DNA of 64,000 bases from Pseudomonas fluorescens. Lineage in GTDB: Bacteria; Pseudomonadota; Gammaproteobacteria; Pseudomonadales; Pseudomonadaceae. The translations under genes were made by a program, and so were the position numbers. Shown piece by piece: positions 25,499-35,329 of the stretch. The stretch spans positions 5,503,501-5,567,500 of the forward strand of contig NZ_LR134318.1 of the NCBI RefSeq assembly GCF_900636825.1, given 5' to 3'. Positions within the stretch are counted from its first letter, which is position 1, and each line of letters begins with the position of its first letter. Below the pieces are notes generated by a model. The model made no database searches. It saw nothing but the letters and a program-made list of their open reading frames with translations, and had not been told where the DNA came from.

Positions 25499-26875
25499 TC
25501 AGCACTCAACCGCGCTGACCGCCAGGCCACCGCGCGAAGTCTCTTTATATTTGTCATGCATATCCGCGCCGGTATCGCGCATGGTGCGGATCACCCGATC
25601 AAGCGAAATAAAGTGCTGCCCGTCACCGCGTAACGCCATCTGCGCAGCATTGATCGCTTTCACCGCCGCAATCGCATTGCGCTCGATGCACGGCACTTGC
25701 ACCAGGCCACCGACCGGGTCGCAGGTCAGGCCAAGGTTGTGTTCCAGGCCGATCTCCGCCGCATTGCACAACTGCTCGGGCGTGGCGCCGAGAATCTCCG
25801 CCAGTCCCGCCGCCGCCATCGCGCACGCCGAGCCGACCTCGCCCTGGCAACCGACTTCGGCGCCAGAGATCGAAGCATTCTTCTTGCACAGGATCCCGAC
25901 CGCCGCCGCGCCGAGGAAATAATCCACGACATTGGCGTCGGTGACCGCCTCGCTGAACTTCATGAAATAGTGCAACACCGCCGGAATGATCCCGGCGGCA
26001 CCATTGGTCGGCGCCGTGACCATGCGCCCGCCCGCTGCGTTCTCTTCGTTGACCGCCAGGGCGAACAGGTTGACCCATTCCATGGCGCTCAGCGTCGAGC
26101 CGATGACATTAGGCTTACCCAATTCCTGCAGACTGCGATGCAACTTGGCCGCACGCCGACGTACATTCAAGCCGCCCGGCAGAATGCCCTCGTGCTTTAG
26201 CCCTTGTTCGACGCAATCCTGCATGGCCCGCCAAAGTTTCATCAGCCCGGCGCGAATCTCTTCTTCGCTGCGCCAGACCTTTTCGTTGGCCATCATCAAC
26301 TCAGCGACGCGCAAGTTGTGCTTTTTGCACAGCTCCAGCAATTCAACCGCGCTGGAGAAGTCGTACGGTAACTCGGTGCGATCCAGATCGACTATGCCGC
26401 TGCTGGCCTGCGCCTCGTCGACGACAAATCCGCCGCCGACCGAATAATAGGTGTCGCGGTGCAGCTCACCGAACTCGCCCTCGGCTACCAGCGTCATTGC
26501 GTTGGGATGGAACGGCAGGTTTTCATCGATCAGGCGCATATCGCGAGCCCAGACAAACGGCACCGACAGACGACCATCCAAGAGCAGCGTTTGGGTCTCA
26601 CGCAGCGCCTGAATACGCGGGCCGATCTGCGACGGATCGATCGCGTCCGGCCATTCGCCCATCAGGCCCATGATCACTGCGTTATCGCTGCCGTGACCAA
26701 TGCCGGTGGCCGACAGCGATCCGAACAATTGCACTTCGATGCGCCGCACCTGCTCCAGCTGATGCTTGTCCCTGAGCGACTCGACAAACAACGCCGCCGC
26801 GCGCATCGGCCCGACGGTGTGGGAACTGGAAGGGCCGATGCCGATTTTGAACAAGTCGAAAACGCTGATAGCCAT
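25499..26875 (-). CDS. sdaB: L-serine ammonia-lyase (iron-sulfur, single chain)
   Basis: Deaminates L-serine to pyruvate, draining serine formed from glycine at the end of betaine catabolism. 458 residues from the ATG at 26875, beginning [20 protein letters not shown], the hallmark of the bacterial 4Fe-4S serine dehydratases. The cluster-ligand regions [20 protein letters not shown] and [20 protein letters not shown] are intact. Its neighbour gbdR controls the orthologous gene in P. aeruginosa. sdaA is an equally valid name. Confidence 0.92.
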   Translation of the reverse strand: MAISVFDLFKIGIGPSSSHTVGPMRAAALFVESLRDKHQLEQVRRIEVQLFGSLSATGIGHGSDNAVIMGLMGEWPDAIDPSQIGPRIQALRETQTLLLDGRLSVPFVWARDMRLIDENLPFHPNAMTLVAEGEFGELHRDTYYSVGGGFVVDEAQASSGIVDLDRTELPYDFSSAVELLELCKKHNLRVAELMMANEKVWRSEEEIRAGLMKLWRAMQDCVEQGLKHEGILPGGLNVRRRAAKLHRSLQELGKPNVIGSTLSAMEWVNLFALAVNEENAAGGRMVTAPTNGAAGIIPAVLHYFMKFSEAVTDANVVDYFLGAAAVGILCKKNASISGAEVGCQGEVGSACAMAAAGLAEILGATPEQLCNAAEIGLEHNLGLTCDPVGGLVQVPCIERNAIAAVKAINAAQMALRGDGQHFISLDRVIRTMRDTGADMHDKYKETSRGGLAVSAVEC

Positions 26876-27312
26876 TGCTGCAGAGCTCCTGAGAATGCCG
26901 GTTCGGGCATGAAAAGCGCCCGCTGGCGGAGCTGCTACGCTCAAGCTGCGTTCCGCCAGAATGCCGGCATCATCGGGCTTTTGTCGGGACGCGCGGCGTC
27001 TGACACCGACGCACTCATGTCCACCAGCGCCGTGCGGTTTTCAGCCCGGTTTTCCGCCGTTTTTGTGCGGTTCAGACGGCCATTCGGGGCAGAAAAAAGC
27101 TGTAACCGACGTCACTGACACTGGAAGCGACCATCCCTGTACTGGATACGACCCCCCCTGTAGGCGTCAGATTTTCACTGGTACATGATCGTTATGACTC
27201 GATTGCAAGGCGCCGCGGTAGAGCTGTCTTCAGAACGCCACCCAACCGCAACCTATAAGTGCGGTGGTCCACAGTCGGAACACTGCCAAAAAAAACACCA
27301 AGGAGTCCATCC
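26876..27312. other. 437-base divergent region between serine dehydratase and cbcX
   Basis: Contains the upstream control of both genes. The only motif I can single out is the 21-base-spaced direct repeat at 27127-27153. A GGTTTTCAGCCCGGTTTTCC quasi-repeat lies near 27038. No open frame with coding character. Confidence 0.45.
27127..27153. promoter_or_regulatory. Candidate GbdR half-sites upstream of cbcX
   Basis: GCGACC (27127) and ACGACC (27148) form a direct repeat with 21-base spacing, about 160 bases before the cbcX start. The same kind of pair lies before gbcA/gbcB (5428/5448) and, in opposite orientation, before caiX (19124/19145). Confidence 0.4.
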
Positions 27313-28260
27313 ATGAAAGGTTCCCCGTCGTTGTTGTTGGCCGTCATGCTGAGTCTGCCGTTAATGGCGCAAGCTGCAGAGCCGGCGCAGTGCAGTACCG
27401 TCAATTTCTCCGATGTCGGCTGGACCGACATCACCGCCACCACCGCCACCACCTCTGCTGTCCTCAACGCCCTCGGCTACAAGACCAAGACCACGATGAT
27501 TTCCGTCCCCGTGACCTACAAGTCGCTGGCCGACGGCAAGAACATGGACGTGTTCCTCGGCAACTGGATGCCGACCATGGAAAACGACATCAAGGCCTAC
27601 CGCGACGCCGGCACTGTGGAAACCGTGCGCACCAATCTCAAGGGCGCCAAGTACACCCTCGCCGTGCCACAAGCCCTGTATGACAAAGGTCTGCATGACT
27701 TCGCCGACATCGCCAAATTCAAGAAAGAGCTCGACGGCAAGATCTACGGCATCGAGCCTGGCAACGACGGCAACCGGCTGATCCAGAGCATGATCGACAA
27801 GGACGCCTTCGGCCTGAAAACCGCCGGGTTCAAAGTCGTCGAATCCTCCGAAGCGGGCATGCTTTCGCAAGTCGACCGTGCGCAGAAACGCGACACCGCC
27901 GTGGTCTTCCTCGGCTGGGCGCCGCACCCGATGAACAAGCGCTTCAAGATTCAATACCTGACCGGCGGCGACGATTTCTTCGGCCCGGATTTCGGTGCGG
28001 CAACCGTGGCGACCAACACTCGCAAAGGTTTCTCCACCGAATGCAGCAATGTTGGTCAGTTGCTGAAAAACCTGGAGTTCACCGTCGACATGGAAAGTGA
28101 ACTGATGGGCAACATCCTCGACGACAAGATGAAGCCTGACGCGGCCGCCAAGGCCTGGCTGAAAAAGAATCCACAGGTGCTCGAAACCTGGCTCGCTGGC
28201 GTGACCACCATTGACGGTAAACCAGGCCTGGAGGCCGTGAAAGCCAAGCTCGCGCCTTGA
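27313..28260 (+). CDS. cbcX: Choline/betaine-binding protein of the Cbc ABC transporter
   Basis: Periplasmic binding protein delivering choline (and probably betaine) to CbcWV. 315 residues with signal peptide (SLLLAVMLSLPLMAQAAEPA). Aromatic cage segments DVGWTDITATT, FLGNWMPTME and FLGWAPHPMN are present, parallel to CaiX, its paralogue at 19.2 kb. Start ATG at 27313 with AAGGAG upstream. First gene of cbcXWV. Confidence 0.92.
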   Translation: MKGSPSLLLAVMLSLPLMAQAAEPAQCSTVNFSDVGWTDITATTATTSAVLNALGYKTKTTMISVPVTYKSLADGKNMDVFLGNWMPTMENDIKAYRDAGTVETVRTNLKGAKYTLAVPQALYDKGLHDFADIAKFKKELDGKIYGIEPGNDGNRLIQSMIDKDAFGLKTAGFKVVESSEAGMLSQVDRAQKRDTAVVFLGWAPHPMNKRFKIQYLTGGDDFFGPDFGAATVATNTRKGFSTECSNVGQLLKNLEFTVDMESELMGNILDDKMKPDAAAKAWLKKNPQVLETWLAGVTTIDGKPGLEAVKAKLAP

Positions 28261-28336
28261 TTCAAAGGCATCGCTTATGCCGGGCAGGCGTGCCTGTCCG
28301 GGCTGTTAATTTCCTTGCATGCGGACGTTCACTACC

Positions 28337-29182
28337 ATGCTGATTGATCAGAAAATACCTCTAGGCCAGTACATCGCGGGCTTCGTTGAATGGTTGACGC
28401 AACACGGCGCCAACACCTTCGACGCAATCGCCGTGACACTGGAAACGATGATCCACGGCGTGACGTTTGCGCTGACCTGGTTCAACCCACTGGTGCTGAT
28501 TGGCCTGATTGCAATCATTGCCCATCTGATTCAACGCAAGTGGGGCCTGACCGCGTTCGTGGTCGCCTCGTTTCTGCTGATCCTCAATCTGGGGTACTGG
28601 CAGGAAACCATGGAAACCCTCGCCCAGGTGCTGTTCGCGACGCTGGTCTGCGTGTTGATCGGCGTGCCGTTGGGCATCGTCGCCGCGCACAAACCGATGT
28701 TCTACACCATGATGCGGCCGGTGCTCGATCTGATGCAGACCGTACCGACCTTCGTTTACCTCATTCCTACCCTGACCCTCTTCGGGCTGGGTGTGGTGCC
28801 GGGCCTGATCTCCACGGTGGTCTTCGCCATCGCGGCACCGATCCGCCTGACCTACCTGGGCATCCGCGATGTCCCGCAAGAACTGATGGACGCCGGCAAG
28901 GCCTTCGGCTGCTCGCGTCGCCAATTGCTCTCGAGGATCGAACTGCCGCACGCCATGCCAAGCATCGCGGCCGGCATCACCCAGTGCATCATGCTATCGC
29001 TGTCGATGGTGGTGATTGCGGCACTGGTCGGCGCCGACGGACTCGGCAAACCGGTGGTCAACGCACTGAACACTGCTGATATTGCGCTGGGCTTCGAAGC
29101 AGGCCTGGCGATCGTACTGCTGGCGATCATGCTCGACCGTATCTGCAAACAACCCGACGCCAAAGTAGGGGGTGACGCATGA
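28337..29182 (+). CDS. cbcW: Cbc ABC transporter permease
   Basis: 281-residue inner-membrane permease for quaternary amines. About six hydrophobic segments (for example LVLIGLIAIIAHLI, LTAFVVASFLLILNLGY, VPGLISTVVFAIAAPIRL). The cytoplasmic coupling loop is ELMDAGKAFGCSRRQLLSRI, the EAA motif of ProW/OpuAB permeases. Start MLIDQKIPLG at 28337 is preferred over an upstream codon at 28319. Its stop overlaps the cbcV start (ATGA). Confidence 0.92.
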   Translation: MLIDQKIPLGQYIAGFVEWLTQHGANTFDAIAVTLETMIHGVTFALTWFNPLVLIGLIAIIAHLIQRKWGLTAFVVASFLLILNLGYWQETMETLAQVLFATLVCVLIGVPLGIVAAHKPMFYTMMRPVLDLMQTVPTFVYLIPTLTLFGLGVVPGLISTVVFAIAAPIRLTYLGIRDVPQELMDAGKAFGCSRRQLLSRIELPHAMPSIAAGITQCIMLSLSMVVIAALVGADGLGKPVVNALNTADIALGFEAGLAIVLLAIMLDRICKQPDAKVGGDA

Positions 29183-30357
29183 GCATAATTCGCTTCGAAG
29201 ACGTCGACGTAATCTTCTCCAAAGATCCGCGCGAGGCACTCAAGCTGCTCGATCAGGGCATGACCCGCAACGAGATTCTGAAAAAAACCGGGCAGATCGT
29301 CGGGGTGGAAAAAGCCACGCTGGACATCAACAAGGGCGAGATCTGCGTCCTCATGGGCCTGTCCGGCTCGGGCAAGTCGAGCCTGCTGCGCTGCATTAAC
29401 GGCCTCAACACCGTGAGTCGCGGCAAGCTGTTCGTCGAGCATGAAGGCAAGCAGATCGACATCGCCTCCTGCACACCGGCGGAGCTGAAAATGATGCGCA
29501 CCAAGCGCATCGCCATGGTCTTTCAGAAGTTCGCCTTGATGCCTTGGCTGACGGTGCGCGAGAACATCAGTTTCGGCCTGGAGATGCAGGGTCGACCGGA
29601 AAAGGAACGGCGCAAGCTGGTCGATGAAAAACTCGAACTGGTCGGTCTGACGCAATGGCGCAACAAGAAGCCTGATGAACTCTCTGGCGGTATGCAGCAA
29701 CGGGTCGGTCTGGCGCGAGCGCTGGCGATGGATGCCGATATTCTGCTGATGGACGAACCGTTCTCGGCCCTCGACCCGCTGATTCGCCAGGGTTTGCAGG
29801 ACGAACTGCTGGAACTGCAACGCAAACTGAACAAGACCATTGTGTTCGTCAGTCACGACCTCGATGAGGCACTCAAACTGGGTAGCCGCATTGCGATCAT
29901 GAAGGACGGCCGGATCATCCAGTACAGCGTGCCGGAAGAGATCGTGTTGAATCCGGCGGATGACTATGTGCGGACCTTCGTCGCGCACACCAATCCGCTC
30001 AACGTTCTTTGCGGCCGCAGCCTGATGCGCACGCTGGACAATTGCAAACGCATCAACGGCTCGGTGTGCCTGGACCCGGGCGGCGATTCCTGGCTGGACC
30101 TGGCCGAAGGCAACACCATCAAGGGAGCGCGGCAGAACGGTTCGGTGCTGAACCTGCAGAATTGGGCGCCGGGGCAAGCGGTAGAAGGCCTGGAACGCAA
30201 GCCGACGCTAGTGGACTCGAGCATCGGCATGCGCGATGCGTTGCAGATTCGTTATCAGACTGGCAACAAACTGGTGTTGCACGATAACAATCATGTCGTG
30301 GGGATTCTGGGCGACAGCGAGTTGTATCACGCGTTGTTGGGCAAGAATCTGGGTTAG
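29179..30357 (+). CDS. cbcV: Cbc ABC transporter ATP-binding protein
   Basis: 392-residue ATPase of the ProV/OpuAA type. Walker A GLSGSGKSS (K66), signature LSGGMQQRVGLARAL, Walker B ILLMDEPFSALDP and the H-loop FVSHDLDEAL are all intact. About 120 residues follow the ATPase core, in the position where ProV proteins carry regulatory CBS domains; clear CBS motifs are not obvious to me. Overlaps cbcW by four bases and is followed by a strong terminator. Confidence 0.93.
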   Translation: MSIIRFEDVDVIFSKDPREALKLLDQGMTRNEILKKTGQIVGVEKATLDINKGEICVLMGLSGSGKSSLLRCINGLNTVSRGKLFVEHEGKQIDIASCTPAELKMMRTKRIAMVFQKFALMPWLTVRENISFGLEMQGRPEKERRKLVDEKLELVGLTQWRNKKPDELSGGMQQRVGLARALAMDADILLMDEPFSALDPLIRQGLQDELLELQRKLNKTIVFVSHDLDEALKLGSRIAIMKDGRIIQYSVPEEIVLNPADDYVRTFVAHTNPLNVLCGRSLMRTLDNCKRINGSVCLDPGGDSWLDLAEGNTIKGARQNGSVLNLQNWAPGQAVEGLERKPTLVDSSIGMRDALQIRYQTGNKLVLHDNNHVVGILGDSELYHALLGKNLG

Positions 30358-30370
30358 CCGCAGGTGGCAT

Positions 30371-30404
30371 AAAAAAAGGGATCGCGGTGAGCGATCCCTT
30401 TTTT
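30371..30404 (+). terminator. Rho-independent terminator after cbcV
   Basis: Perfect stem GGGATCGC / GCGATCCC with loop GGTGA and a T6 tract; the matching A7 run before the stem makes it work on both strands. Confidence 0.9.
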
Positions 30405-30421
30405 GTTGGGTCAGGGAAAAG

Positions 30422-30598
30422 CCCCTCACCCTAACCCTCTCCCAGAGGGAGAGGGAACCGACCGGGGGATGCTGCAGATCTACACCAACCTGATCTTTCT
30501 TCACCGAAGCCATAATCGACTCGATCTTTCAGGTCGATGTTTGACTTCAGACACCTCGGTCGGCCCCCTCTCCCTCCGGGAGAGGGCTGGGGTGAGGG
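30422..30598. repeat. Two facing copies of the CCCTCACCC/CTCTCCC repeat
   Basis: CCCCTCACCCTAACCCTCTC and its hairpin (30422-30455) face a mirror copy CTCTCCCTCCGGGAGAGGGC ending GGGTGAGG (30564-30598). The pair flanks about 110 bases without a gene, in the same head-to-head style as 22324-22516. Confidence 0.75.
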
Positions 30599-30611
30599 TA
30601 AGCTTTTGACC

Positions 30612-32609
30612 TTAGCTATAAACCCGACCCAGCAACTGCCGATGGCTCTCGAACTGATCCAGCACATCCCGCGTGATCTGGTCTTGGGTAAAGCCCATCA
30701 AGTCATAATCCTGGCTGCCGTTGTGCAGATACACCTCAGCCCGATAATAACGCTGACGCGCCTCATCCGATTGCGCCGACTCAGTTGGAGTCGCCAGATA
30801 ACCATCCAGGCTCACTTCATAAACGAAAGGGTTGCCCTCTTCCATCTCGACCCGCACGCCCATGCAACGCTTGGATTTACCCAACAGCGTTTGCACTTCC
30901 AGGCCCTGCGCGCGCATTTGCGCGGTGGCATCTTCCAGCGCCGGGCTGACGTGTTTGTCCATGAAGCGCTGCACCACCGATTGACTCGGCTGCAGATCCA
31001 GTTGCGTCAGGCGCTCGCTGAAACCACGACGGCCGCGCTCGGCCAGTTGCGCTTGCTCCTGTTCGATCTGCACGTCCTGGCGCATCGCCTTGTGCAGGCC
31101 GAACATAAAGCAGATCAACACCACCGAAAACGGCAGGCCGGCCAGCACCACCATGGTCTGCATGGCTTCGAAGTTGCCGGCGAACAGCAAGCCGATGGTC
31201 ACCAGCGTGATCACTACCGACCAGAAGATCCGCAGCCAGTGCGGCGCGTCTTCATCGACGTTGCCGCCCTTGCACGACAGATTCGCCATCATCACCGCGC
31301 CGGAATCAGCCGGGGTCAGGAACAGTACGAAGCCGACGAAGATCGACACGCCGATCACCACTTTCGACGCCGGATAGTGCTCAAGCAATTGATAGATCGC
31401 CATCGACGGCTGTTCCAGCGCCGTCTTGCCCAGCTCCACCGCGCCCTGATTCATCACCAGATCCAGTGCCGAGTTACCGAAGATCGACAGCCAGGCCAAG
31501 GTGAAACCCAGCGGAATCAGCAGCACACCGGCGACCAGTTCACGCACGCTGCGGCCACGGGAAATCCGCGCGATGAACATGCCGACAAATGGCGCCCAGG
31601 AAATCCACCACGCCCAGTAGAACAGCGTCCACAGGCCCATCCAGCGCTCGGATTTTTCGCCACTGCCTTCATATACGTAAAGATCGAAGGTTTTCAGCAC
31701 GATGCCGTTGAGGTAGTCGCCGATATTCTGCACAAAGCCGTTGAGCAAATGCAGGGTCGGGCCGAACAGCAGGACGAAAATCAGCAAACCGCTGAACAAC
31801 ACGATGTTGAGGTTGGACAGGCGACGAATGCCGTTTTCCACACCGGACACGGCGGCGATCGTCGCCACCGTACTCATCACAATGATGACGATCAGCAGGT
31901 TGGTGTTGCTGTGTTCCATGCCGAACAGGTTTTCCAGCCCTGACGAGACTTGCAGCGAACCGATCCCCAGGTTGGTCACCAGACCCAGCAGCGTGACGAA
32001 CATGCCGAAGCCATCCACTGCATGCCCGGCCGCGCCTTTGACCCAACGCTCGCCGACCAGCGGATACAGCGCCGAACGCAGCGCCAGCGGCTGGTTATGC
32101 CGGTAAGCAAAGTACGCCACGGCCAGGCCGACCAGTGCGTAGATCGCCCAGCCGTGCAGGCCCCAGTGCAGAAAGGTCAGTTGCACCGCCTGACGCGCGG
32201 CCATATTGGTGGCCGAGGTGCCTTCCGGCGGATTGAAATAGTGATCCAGCGGCTCGGACGCGCCGAAGTACAGCAGCGAAATGCCGATACCCGACGAGAA
32301 CAGCATCCCCGCCCAGGCGCCGTAACTGAAATCCGGGGTGTCGTCCTTGCTGCCCAGTTTGAGTTTGCCGTACGAGGAAAACGCCAGCCCGACCACAAAC
32401 ACCAGGTAGGCCGCGATGACCACCATGTAGTACCAGCCGAAGCTGCGCGACAACCAGGCCTGAGCGATACCCAACAATCTGCCGGCCTCTTGCGGGGCGA
32501 TGATCAGAATGGCGGTCAACAACAGAATCAGCGCGGTCGAGGTGTAGAACACCCAACCGTTGACCGTCACCTTCTCGGGCGGGGTCTTTATTAGCGAGGC
32601 AGAACTCAT
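30612..32609 (-). CDS. betT: High-affinity choline transporter, BCCT family
   Basis: Proton- or sodium-driven choline uptake at the inner membrane. 665 residues from the ATG at 32609. Twelve membrane spans are expected for BCCT carriers. Typical segments are GIGISLLYFGASEPLDHYF, HWGLHGWAIYALVGLAVAYF and the signature WTLFYWAWWISWAPFVGMF-IARISRGR. The C-terminal ~170 residues form the long cytoplasmic domain of BetT-type (osmotically tuned) transporters. Divergent from betI-betB-betA, as in other choline loci. Confidence 0.92.
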   Translation of the reverse strand: MSSASLIKTPPEKVTVNGWVFYTSTALILLLTAILIIAPQEAGRLLGIAQAWLSRSFGWYYMVVIAAYLVFVVGLAFSSYGKLKLGSKDDTPDFSYGAWAGMLFSSGIGISLLYFGASEPLDHYFNPPEGTSATNMAARQAVQLTFLHWGLHGWAIYALVGLAVAYFAYRHNQPLALRSALYPLVGERWVKGAAGHAVDGFGMFVTLLGLVTNLGIGSLQVSSGLENLFGMEHSNTNLLIVIIVMSTVATIAAVSGVENGIRRLSNLNIVLFSGLLIFVLLFGPTLHLLNGFVQNIGDYLNGIVLKTFDLYVYEGSGEKSERWMGLWTLFYWAWWISWAPFVGMFIARISRGRSVRELVAGVLLIPLGFTLAWLSIFGNSALDLVMNQGAVELGKTALEQPSMAIYQLLEHYPASKVVIGVSIFVGFVLFLTPADSGAVMMANLSCKGGNVDEDAPHWLRIFWSVVITLVTIGLLFAGNFEAMQTMVVLAGLPFSVVLICFMFGLHKAMRQDVQIEQEQAQLAERGRRGFSERLTQLDLQPSQSVVQRFMDKHVSPALEDATAQMRAQGLEVQTLLGKSKRCMGVRVEMEEGNPFVYEVSLDGYLATPTESAQSDEARQRYYRAEVYLHNGSQDYDLMGFTQDQITRDVLDQFESHRQLLGRVYS

Positions 32610-33038
32610 GGCACAAATGCTCCAGGCAGTGCGAGAGAAGAACACAAGGCATCACGGCACCCGACCAATCGGTTAGTTGGCAGCCGACCGGCGGGTGATA
32701 TAAAGACACTCCGAAAAAAGCCCGAACCTGCCGAAATGGCGTTGCGTATTCGCTTTCGTGGCCTGAGGTGACGGACATTCATCCGAAACCTGGCCCCGAG
32801 CGTCTTGCCCTTTCAACACGTCCATCGAATCGCGAACCGCGCCATGCCCCACGCAGGTTTCGAGCCGTTTCAGGTGTCGGTTTTAATCGTCATCACGCGT
32901 AGGAATTTTCTGTAGGCAGCGACGAATTGTCGCAGATCTTATTCTTTGTTGATTGAACGTTCAATCAAAACAAAATAGACTGGCCCTCAATCCGATCGGC
33001 GTCATTCGCCCCTCGGAAGGCCTAAGGAGATGTGCAAG
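32610..33038. other. 429-base betT/betI divergent region
   Basis: Holds the perfect BetI-type palindrome at 32949-32968 on the betI side. The betT-proximal half contains CCGACCAATCGGTTAGTTGG (32661-32680), an imperfect inverted arrangement that might be a second regulatory site. No gene seen. Confidence 0.5.
32949..32968. promoter_or_regulatory. BetI operator (20-bp perfect palindrome)
   Basis: TTGATTGAACGTTCAATCAA is exactly self-complementary, 70 bases before the betI ATG. TetR-family BetI repressors bind this kind of site in bet operons, and choline releases them. Confidence 0.8.
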
Positions 33039-33632
33039 ATGCCCAAGGTCGGTATGCAACCCATCCGCCGCCAACAATTGATCGAAGCCACTTTGCAGGC
33101 GGTCGATCAGGTCGGAATGGGGGACGCCAGCATTGCGCTGATCGCCCGTTTGGCCGGTGTCTCGAATGGCATCATCAGTCACTACTTTCAGGACAAGAAC
33201 GGCCTGATCGCCGCCACGATGCGGTACCTGATGACCGCCCTCAGCGAGAGCGTCACCGCGCGCCGTCAGGCGCTGGCAGATGACAGCCCGAGGGCGCATC
33301 TGCAGGTGATCATCGAAGGCAACTTCGACGCCAGCCAGGTCAATGGCCCGGCAATGAAAACCTGGCTGGCCTTCTGGGCCACCAGCATGCACCAGCCGTC
33401 TTTGCACAGGTTGCAGCGGATCAACGATCACCGTCTGTATTCCAACCTGTGCTGCCAGTTCCGCCGCGCGTTGCCGCTCGAAGATGCGCGCAATGCCGCC
33501 CGTGGCCTGGCAGCGTTGATTGACGGTTTGTGGTTGCGCGGCGCGCTGTCGGGAGACGCTTTCGACACGGCGCAGGCGCAACAGATCGCTTACGAATACA
33601 TGGATTTCCAATTGGCCAAGCAGGTGAGTTAG
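33039..33632 (+). CDS. betI: Choline-responsive TetR-family repressor
   Basis: Represses the bet genes until choline is present. 197 residues from the ATG at 33039 (AAGGAG nine bases upstream; the ATG at 33030 touches the ribosome-binding site). N-terminal Tet[24 protein letters not shown]. The C-terminal ligand domain has the BetI-typical [19 protein letters not shown] and [16 protein letters not shown]. First gene of betIBA. Confidence 0.94.
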   Translation: MPKVGMQPIRRQQLIEATLQAVDQVGMGDASIALIARLAGVSNGIISHYFQDKNGLIAATMRYLMTALSESVTARRQALADDSPRAHLQVIIEGNFDASQVNGPAMKTWLAFWATSMHQPSLHRLQRINDHRLYSNLCCQFRRALPLEDARNAARGLAALIDGLWLRGALSGDAFDTAQAQQIAYEYMDFQLAKQVS

Positions 33633-33720
33633 AGCACACAGAAACCGCTCGACCCCTGAACGCCACCGCAGCGTCATCGCGGTGGTCAACGCCAACCACC
33701 AATGCACTTGCGAGGACACT

Positions 33721-35193
33721 ATGGCCCGTTTCGAACTGCAAAAACTCTACATCGATGGCGCGTACACCGACGCCGGCAGCGACGCCACCTTCGAAGCCAT
33801 CAACCCGGCGAACGGTGAAGTCCTCGCACTGGTGCAACGTGCGACCAAAGACGACGTCGAGCGCGCTGTGGTCAGCGCCGAAAAGGGCCAGAAAATCTGG
33901 GCTGCGATGACCGCCATGGAGCGTTCGCGCATCCTGCGTCGCGCCGTCGACATTCTGCGCGAGCGCAACGATGAGCTGGCTGCGCTGGAAACTCTGGACA
34001 CCGGCAAATCCTTCTCCGAAACCAAGTACGTCGACATCGTCACCGGCGCCGACGTGCTGGAATACTACGCAGGCTTGGTGCCCGCCATCGAAGGCGAGCA
34101 GATCCCGCTGCGTGACACCTCGTTCGTTTATACCCGTCGCGAGCCGCTGGGCGTGGTCGCCGGTATCGGTGCGTGGAACTACCCGATCCAGATCGCGCTG
34201 TGGAAATCCGCGCCAGCTCTGGCTGCCGGTAACGCGATGATCTTCAAGCCAAGCGAAGTCACTTCGCTGACTACCCTGAAACTGGCCGAGATCTACACCG
34301 AAGCCGGCGTGCCGAACGGCGTATTCAACGTCCTGACCGGCAGCGGCCGTGAAGTCGGCACCTGGCTGACCGAGCACCCACGCATCGAGAAAATTTCCTT
34401 CACCGGTGGCACCGACACCGGCAAGAAAGTCATGGCCAGCGCTTCGGCATCGTCGCTGAAAGACGTGACCATGGAACTGGGCGGCAAGTCGCCGCTGATC
34501 ATCTGCGACGACGCCGACCTCGATCGCGCCGCCGACACCGCGATGATGGCCAACTTCTACAGCTCCGGTCAGGTCTGCACCAACGGCACTCGCGTATTCG
34601 TACCGGCGCATCTGAAAGCCGCGTTCGAAGCCAAGATCGTTGAGCGCGTTGCCCGCATCCGCGTCGGCAACCCGGAAGACGAAAACACCAACTTCGGTCC
34701 GCTGGTCAGCTTCGCCCACATGGAAAGCGTGCTGGCTTACATCGAGAAAGGTAAGGAACAAGGCGCGCGCGTACTGTGCGGCGGCGGTCGTCTGACCGAC
34801 GGCGAATTCGCCAAGGGCGCATTCGTTGCGCCGACCGTGTTCACCGACTGCACCGACGACATGACCATCGTTCGCGAAGAAATCTTTGGCCCGGTCATGG
34901 CGATCCTCTCCTACGAAACCGAAGAAGAAGTGATCCGCCGCGCCAACGACACCGACTTCGGCCTGGCCGCCGGCATCGTCACCAAAGACCTGAACCGCGC
35001 CCACCGCGTGATTCATCAACTGGAAGCCGGTATTTGCTGGATCAACGCCTGGGGCGAGTCCGACGCAAAAATGCCGGTCGGCGGCTACAAGCAGTCGGGC
35101 GTGGGCCGGGAGAATGGGATCAGCTCTCTCAATAACTTCACGCGCATCAAGTCCGTGCAAGTCGAACTGGGTGATTACGCCTCAGTGTTCTGA
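33721..35193 (+). CDS. betB: Betaine aldehyde dehydrogenase
   Basis: NAD(P)-dependent oxidation of betaine aldehyde to glycine betaine. 490 residues. Catalytic C286 lies in [11 protein letters not shown], the general-base Glu in MELGGKSPL, and the cofactor loop is [20 protein letters not shown]. Start [13 protein letters not shown] at 33721. A hairpin repeat separates it from betA. Confidence 0.95.
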   Translation: MARFELQKLYIDGAYTDAGSDATFEAINPANGEVLALVQRATKDDVERAVVSAEKGQKIWAAMTAMERSRILRRAVDILRERNDELAALETLDTGKSFSETKYVDIVTGADVLEYYAGLVPAIEGEQIPLRDTSFVYTRREPLGVVAGIGAWNYPIQIALWKSAPALAAGNAMIFKPSEVTSLTTLKLAEIYTEAGVPNGVFNVLTGSGREVGTWLTEHPRIEKISFTGGTDTGKKVMASASASSLKDVTMELGGKSPLIICDDADLDRAADTAMMANFYSSGQVCTNGTRVFVPAHLKAAFEAKIVERVARIRVGNPEDENTNFGPLVSFAHMESVLAYIEKGKEQGARVLCGGGRLTDGEFAKGAFVAPTVFTDCTDDMTIVREEIFGPVMAILSYETEEEVIRRANDTDFGLAAGIVTKDLNRAHRVIHQLEAGICWINAWGESDAKMPVGGYKQSGVGRENGISSLNNFTRIKSVQVELGDYASVF

Positions 35194-35195
35194 GG

Positions 35196-35314
35196 AGCCA
35201 CAAGCGGCAAGTTTCAAGCTGCAAGTAAAAGCAGTTTGGGCTTGTCGCCCTCCCCGATTTCGAAGCCACCGCTCGCTGCTTTTCCTTGCAGCTAGAAGCT
35301 AGTGGCTTGTAGCT
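35196..35314. repeat. AAGCTGCAAG-type palindromic repeat between betB and betA
   Basis: GAGCCACAAGCGGCAAGTTT and CAAGCTGCAAGTAAAAGCAG are mirrored by CTGCTTTTCCTTGCAGCTAG and AGTGGCTTGTAGCTC. Same family as 12401-12495, again inside an operon. Confidence 0.75.
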
Positions 35315-35329
35315 CCCGCAGGAGAATTT

